From Candidatus Brocadiaceae bacterium (lineage in GTDB: Bacteria; Planctomycetota; Brocadiia; SM23-32): DNA of 45,701 bases. The notes below the pieces were generated by a model, which saw only the letters and a list, made by a program, of their open reading frames with translations, did no database searches and was not told where the DNA came from. The stretch covers positions 1-45,701 of the forward strand of contig PUMJ01000193.1 of the NCBI GenBank assembly GCA_003551305.1, in the 5' to 3' direction. Shown piece after piece: positions 42,901 to 45,701 of the stretch. Position numbers and translations under genes: made by a program. Numbering within the stretch: position 1 is the first letter of the stretch; each line of letters starts with the position of its first letter.

Positions 42901-43583
42901 ATGGCGTCAACGACCGCGGAGGAATCCAATACGGCCGCGCGGAGTTCGGGCGTCGGCGACACCTCGGGAGCGCCCAGTTCGGGCGTCGGCGGCAGGACGG
43001 GTGGCGCCGGCGGGGGCCGTCCTTCCCGCTGTGCCTCAACCAGGCGCTCCCGGCGTGCGCGGAGCCCCGCGGCGTAGCGCGAGAGCATTTCGTTTTCCTG
43101 GAAGAGTTCATCCCTCGTCTCATCGTCCGTCCACGGGGCCAGTATGATCGCCGCGTTCGCGCGGATCTTCCGGACGACCTCCTCAAGATGCCTGTCCAAC
43201 TCACCTATGCGCTCGGTGAACTCGTCCGCATCGGCGGAGGAAACCGGCCCGGCACTCCTCAGCTCGGGCGGCGCGGGGGGCCGGTCGCCCGTCATGCGCT
43301 CGAGCCGTGCACGCAGGCCGGCCGCGCGGCGCCCAAGGGCCTCGTTCTCCATCTGCAGTTCATCCCGCGTCTCCGCGTCCGTATCGGACCGGAGGATCCT
43401 CTCCGCGTTGGCCTGCATTCTGCGGATGACCTGCTGGAGTTCCCGCTCGACCTCCACCACCTCCGGCCGGCTCGCTTCCTGCCCGGAGGCGGCCCCGGGG
43501 AACGCGGCGGGAAGGGCGGACAGCAGAGCGGCCGCGAGCAGGATAGTGAGGGCCGCCCGACAGTGCAGCGAGTTTGGTCTCAT
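39927..43583 (-). CDS. Very large secreted protein of unknown function with N-terminal duplication (secreted operon gene 2)
   Basis: 1218 residues from ATG 43583. Signal peptide with ALTILLAAALLSALP core. Residues 48-97 and 128-181 are two copies of a coiled-coil-like unit (shared ETRDEL, x-NAxxIL, RxAAGLRAR), about 84 residues apart and joined by Pro-rich linkers; a third Pro-rich stretch ends near 215. The long middle and C-terminal parts contain alternating beta-rich segments and a late helical region with tetratricopeptide-like features (AEALSRAAWGLGWALARADRYEEAYEL). No enzyme family was recognised. The start overlaps the upstream stop in an ATGA junction, and the next gene follows at 8 bp. 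An envelope scaffold is only a guess. Confidence 0.8.
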   Translation of the reverse strand: MRPNSLHCRAALTILLAAALLSALPAAFPGAASGQEASRPEVVEVERELQQVIRRMQANAERILRSDTDAETRDELQMENEALGRRAAGLRARLERMTGDRPPAPPELRSAGPVSSADADEFTERIGELDRHLEEVVRKIRANAAIILAPWTDDETRDELFQENEMLSRYAAGLRARRERLVEAQREGRPPPAPPVLPPTPELGAPEVSPTPELRAAVLDSSAVVDAMLEVYPRFAELQERERRDTTAPLGEEWYAVARDLAAFEPIILRAAQDGKLTGEQYGEFGLRTLLLLGKARLYASAAWFRHPPPGRPRAYLEPYRRGVETLERVISLASDDIERLPMFRRPGPREFLDVVGVRKTDALGVIGQHPTSVAARRTLQDFCPWGRQVLLTLEEADLLPRQLHEQAGEEQGGMDLSILRPYGGDGVLRMVDPAGAPSGSARKAPKTWERRLTDNVPEALRREVEAILGDEATNRGQIRRNGTLEPIEWFPGVRPRVHFTLMVVSPSLFDLTPAQLASGLLKASSLPFKAVKKTLIDTAFDRAGLEIKELCGEESYVYVSASTYIKGRSVWSAVKSALVEGNPAGVVRLIAGAGFAALEEAEIDLLFDGIDARQVTLGRSYYGYPVPPVFIFADIIGYDRVKPHEYLRQRHVRLAWRLKPEALTGQESYDLTGPLPALPRRVAYLSANQRTRERKTRQAWPRLEGPMGLREDVFTIMPRSQLIRVRLPDDQFREWTRPRPGEGDTVELKALLHAPAETAPGYVAEPLVELSLQRRRFDIQLFPSGIFGEWAEGVDPVSIYSQTALQARPGVLRAEHVRHFNLLAEQNVDRRLTAPITTEYYVRILRNGREVDKIFLNFGPRHKGRPMEGRITHRPNGVAVLTHPAQDPYIIAPHPIEVQPNERDLYPPRLGRLSATGGRLAPGSSWSDPVPVYRMRSHGVIFGHSIATIRVGLAGLDLEPGTYRGTVRLGERTYTMWGAVRSPGGGAAMRCDIPVPVGRHEVTVAVSGVPPRRLIIECEGPDAQALEAVQRRLQQEKELFTDARDAHRRDPSADNAEALSRAAWGLGWALARADRYEEAYELMTLHRQMLPGGADAMSPRAVELLFDAAFRVGDKDGVVWAGQRLAELQTEPVRRKIQEGSPLDWREVDRLYTAMRTYVDTIHRYISVGGDLGTSRHLFRQVIALNALVDYEPKDDEWEFLKWSRAWDGMQLEFPPE

Positions 43584-44599
43584 GGCAGCTCCAGCTTCCT
43601 GGATATCAGGGACCGGCTGGAGGCATCCCCACAGGTCGCCGCTATGTGCAGTATCAACTCGTGGGGGCCGGCCGGCAGGTCCAGCCAGTCATGCACGATA
43701 TAGGCACGCCAGGGGCTCCACTGTGCAGCATCGTGCTCGACGCGGTCCTCCAGGTTGAGCACGAACGAGCCGTCGGGGCGGACGTGCCGTGACGGGGTGC
43801 CGGAGGCGGCCCTTACCGGCGTGCCGTCCAGCAGAGTGGGCCGGACCTCGACGGTCATCAGCTCTCCTTTGAGCCCCTCGGCCTGCAGCCCCGCGACAAC
43901 CAGGAGGCTCGGGTGCTCGTGGAACCGGGCGTCCGACTGGGCCCCCACCGACAGGAGGCGCACCAGCCGTCCGTCGCGCGCGGCGGCTGCGGCCCGGGTC
44001 TGCAGGGCGTCCCCCGTCGGCGAGGGGGTCTGGACGAAATCCGGCAGGCGCCGGCTGATGCCGGCCGGGTCCGCCCCGGTGGGATCCGGGCCGTCCGGCG
44101 GTGTAAGCGTCACCGGCGCCGAAGGCTGTTCTTCCTGCCGGTCCGGGTCTACCAGAACGAGGGACACCACACGGCCATCCAGGGCGTAGAAACTCAGCCC
44201 GTCGGCGTCATAGTGGTGGGTGACGCCCAGCGCGGCGATGGGCGCCTCCGCGCCGCCCAGGTCGAAACCCTCGACGGAGCGGGCCGACCTGGAGCGCAGG
44301 GCGAAAAGCAGTTCCACCTGGTCCGGCGTGAAGCTGCGGGCGAAAACGAACTCCGCCCGCTGCACCGTGTCGGAGGCGTCATATTGCACGGCCAGTCGGG
44401 CAAAGCCCTTCTCGGTCGCCTCGAACACCTCCCGGAGTGCGCCGGCGGCCTCCAGGGGCTCGCCGAACAGCTCGGCCATCTGAGCGCGGTTCGTCGTGCC
44501 GGGGGTCACGTCCGCCAGCGACGCACCCGCGGCTGCCCCCGCTACCGGCAATGTCGTGAGGAACAACCCGAGCAGAAGACGCAGGATTCGCACGCACAT
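43580..44599 (-). CDS. Secreted protein of unknown function (secreted operon gene 1)
   Basis: 339 residues from ATG 44599 (GGGGGAG upstream). Signal peptide RILRLLLGLFLTTLPVAGAAAGA. The first ~150 mature residues resemble a small repeated alpha/beta fold: TPGTTNRAQMAELFGEP is reminiscent of the SmpA/BamE-like beginning, where a T-x-x-x-L-F-G-x-P segment recurs, followed by VEFVFARSFTPDQVELLF. A Pro-rich linker (PPDGPDPTG) leads to a C-terminal beta-sandwich (LPAGPHELILHIAA). The family is not recognised with confidence. A TTGACA-17-TATTCT promoter lies about 50 bp upstream. It overlaps the next gene by four bases. Confidence 0.75.
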   Translation of the reverse strand: MCVRILRLLLGLFLTTLPVAGAAAGASLADVTPGTTNRAQMAELFGEPLEAAGALREVFEATEKGFARLAVQYDASDTVQRAEFVFARSFTPDQVELLFALRSRSARSVEGFDLGGAEAPIAALGVTHHYDADGLSFYALDGRVVSLVLVDPDRQEEQPSAPVTLTPPDGPDPTGADPAGISRRLPDFVQTPSPTGDALQTRAAAAARDGRLVRLLSVGAQSDARFHEHPSLLVVAGLQAEGLKGELMTVEVRPTLLDGTPVRAASGTPSRHVRPDGSFVLNLEDRVEHDAAQWSPWRAYIVHDWLDLPAGPHELILHIAATCGDASSRSLISRKLELP

Positions 44600-44646
44600 G
44601 ACTCCCCCTCCCCGAGACAGGGCATCGGCACTTACGCCGATGTCGA

Positions 44647-44675
44647 AGAATACACCTTCGGGGGCCGCCTGTCAA
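44647..44675 (-). promoter_or_regulatory. Promoter of the secreted-protein operon
   Basis: On the minus strand TTGACA (44670-44675), 17 bp, TATTCT (44647-44652), 47 bp before ATG 44599. Confidence 0.75.
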
Positions 44676-44739
44676 CGCGTTTCGCGAACGTGCCATGGCG
44701 TGTGCCCGGCCACCGGGCGGGGCGCGGAGGCCCTGTGCC

Positions 44740-45701
44740 TCAGCGCTCCCGGGTGCGGGACCATATCGCATCGCGGTCGTAGGTCCGCCCGAGGCCGTCA
44801 AACTTACCGTGGATATGCCCCCTGCCGGCGACGTATTCGGGCACAGCCTCCGGCCGGCCGCGGACGGTGGCCTCCACGGCGAGTAAGGCCAGGGGCTCGA
44901 CAACGTCGAAGTGCGCATGCACGAGGTCCTCATCGGGCAGGAAAAAACCATCCCGCAGACGCTGCTCGATAAGGTTGGCGGCCAGAACGCGCGCGAGCCT
45001 GAGGTAGTCCGGTCTGGGCCGGGCCCGGTGCATCTCCAGCACCGCGAAAATCGTCTGCGGCTCCGCACGGTCCGTGTCGAGGTTGAGGGATGGGGTTCCG
45101 TCAGATAACCCGCCGGGGTCGCCCAGCCCGTTGCCCCGGGCCATATTCCGGACGGCTTTCCAGAAGCGTTTTTCGCCGCTCAAGCGGAAAGCGCGAGCGC
45201 AGGCCGCCAGGAACAAGGCGCCCGCATCCAGCGGCTCAAGCGGCAGATCCTCGCCCGTGCGGTTGTAGTAACCGTAGTTAGTTATGACGTAGCCGGTCAG
45301 GTCCGTACCGTCGGCCCACATCGGCCGGAAGCTGTTGGTCGCCGGGTCGTAAGCGTGTTCCAGCAGAGCGGCTATGCCGTCCGTCGTCCACCGCAACAGA
45401 CGCTCTGCGTGCTCGCCGAGCCTGTCAGCCAGTGCCAGTTGCACCAGGGCGTTGTGGGCGTAGATCCTCCTGACCCTCTCGCCCCACAGGACCCAGCCCT
45501 CGCGCGCGACGTCGCCGAACTCCGCGGCGAACTGATTCTCGGCGCGGTCTCCGTAGCGGCTCGTTGTGTGGCCTCCGTGGGTCAGCCGGTCGGGCGGGCG
45601 GCGCCGGCGGCGCGGCTTGCTGTACTGGTAGGCGCCGAGGCCGGTATCCGGGTGGCGGGCCTTCACGTACTGGTGGGCCAGGCGCTCGGCCCACCGGCGG
45701 G
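44740..45701 (-). CDS. Pectate-lyase-like alpha/alpha toroid protein (5' end outside window)
   Basis: The frame is open from the stop at 44740 to the window edge, giving about 320 visible C-terminal residues. Helical repeats are apparent (YAHNALVQLALADRLGEHAERLL, LDAGALFLAACARAFRL, DYLRLARVLAANLIEQRL), matching an (alpha/alpha) toroid. PDTGLGAYQYS and the D-R-A-x-x-Q-F segment recall the planctomycete and Lentisphaera proteins labelled pectate lyase (PL2-type, Pectate_lyase_2), but this is from memory. Aromatic-rich DGFFLPDEDLVHAHFD could line a glycan-binding cleft. N-acylglucosamine-2-epimerase-like folds are alternatives. The N-terminus, including any signal peptide, is outside the window. 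Confidence 0.6.
   Translation of the reverse strand, partial: RRWAERLAHQYVKARHPDTGLGAYQYSKPRRRRRPPDRLTHGGHTTSRYGDRAENQFAAEFGDVAREGWVLWGERVRRIYAHNALVQLALADRLGEHAERLLRWTTDGIAALLEHAYDPATNSFRPMWADGTDLTGYVITNYGYYNRTGEDLPLEPLDAGALFLAACARAFRLSGEKRFWKAVRNMARGNGLGDPGGLSDGTPSLNLDTDRAEPQTIFAVLEMHRARPRPDYLRLARVLAANLIEQRLRDGFFLPDEDLVHAHFDVVEPLALLAVEATVRGRPEAVPEYVAGRGHIHGKFDGLGRTYDRDAIWSRTRER

Overview
This is a GC-rich bacterial chromosomal window with dense, mostly housekeeping and envelope genes. No phage, plasmid, transposase or CRISPR array is visible. The gene set (formylglycine-type sulfatase, Gfo/Idh oxidoreductase, xylose-isomerase-like TIM barrel, Asp-box propeller, a purple-acid-phosphatase-like exported phosphoesterase, DUF6785-like polytopic protein, a sigma-like protein with permuted domains, many large secreted proteins of unknown function) resembles planctomycetes and neighbouring PVC or candidate phyla. 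Rubredoxin, an RnfB-type Fe-S protein and a 2[4Fe-4S] ferredoxin suggest anaerobic or microaerobic redox metabolism. The lineage is an inference from gene content; there is no rRNA or ribosomal protein to fix it.

Layout. 1-3166: 3' part of a UDP-glucuronate-decarboxylase-like gene, a YhaM-like OB/HD nuclease and an Asp-box propeller. 3167-4030: an unexplained 864-bp gap. 4031-10520: an ABC exporter with an extra N-terminal domain and zinc ribbon, a radical SAM protein of the spore-photoproduct-lyase type, a TIM-barrel isomerase and a polytopic membrane protein, with a 42-bp promoter-bearing direct repeat and an inverted-repeat element between them. 11024-16379: rubredoxin, then a leftward sulfatase / methyltransferase / metallophosphoesterase run, then an AAC(3)-type acetyltransferase with its own promoter.

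16469-24899 is the most unusual block: a leftward three-gene membrane operon behind a consensus promoter. It encodes a 1577-residue fusion of an M28-type peptidase domain whose metal and catalytic residues are largely replaced with an FtsX-like permease, a 651-residue polytopic protein, and a one-TM protein with three copies of a helical repeat. No ATPase accompanies the permease.

25063-31417: argB; a rightward group of phosphoesterase, rnfB and ferredoxin closed by a terminator; an exported alpha/alpha-toroid protein; and a leftward Gfo/Idh plus PHP pair. 31418-36429: a MITE-like inverted repeat, a TM protein overlapping an ECF sigma gene, tRNA-Leu(TAA), a protein carrying several HTH segments and a C-terminal sigma-region-2-like segment, and a PP-loop thiouridylase-like gene. 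36430-45701: a CtpA protease, a HAD protein, tRNA-Arg(CCG) with a consensus promoter, a leftward operon of three secreted proteins of unknown function, and the C-terminal part of a pectate-lyase-like toroid.

Recognisable promoters follow a TTGACA/TATAAT-like pattern with 16-18 bp spacers, and several intrinsic terminators can be read. Functions rest on motif and family recall; no database search was possible.
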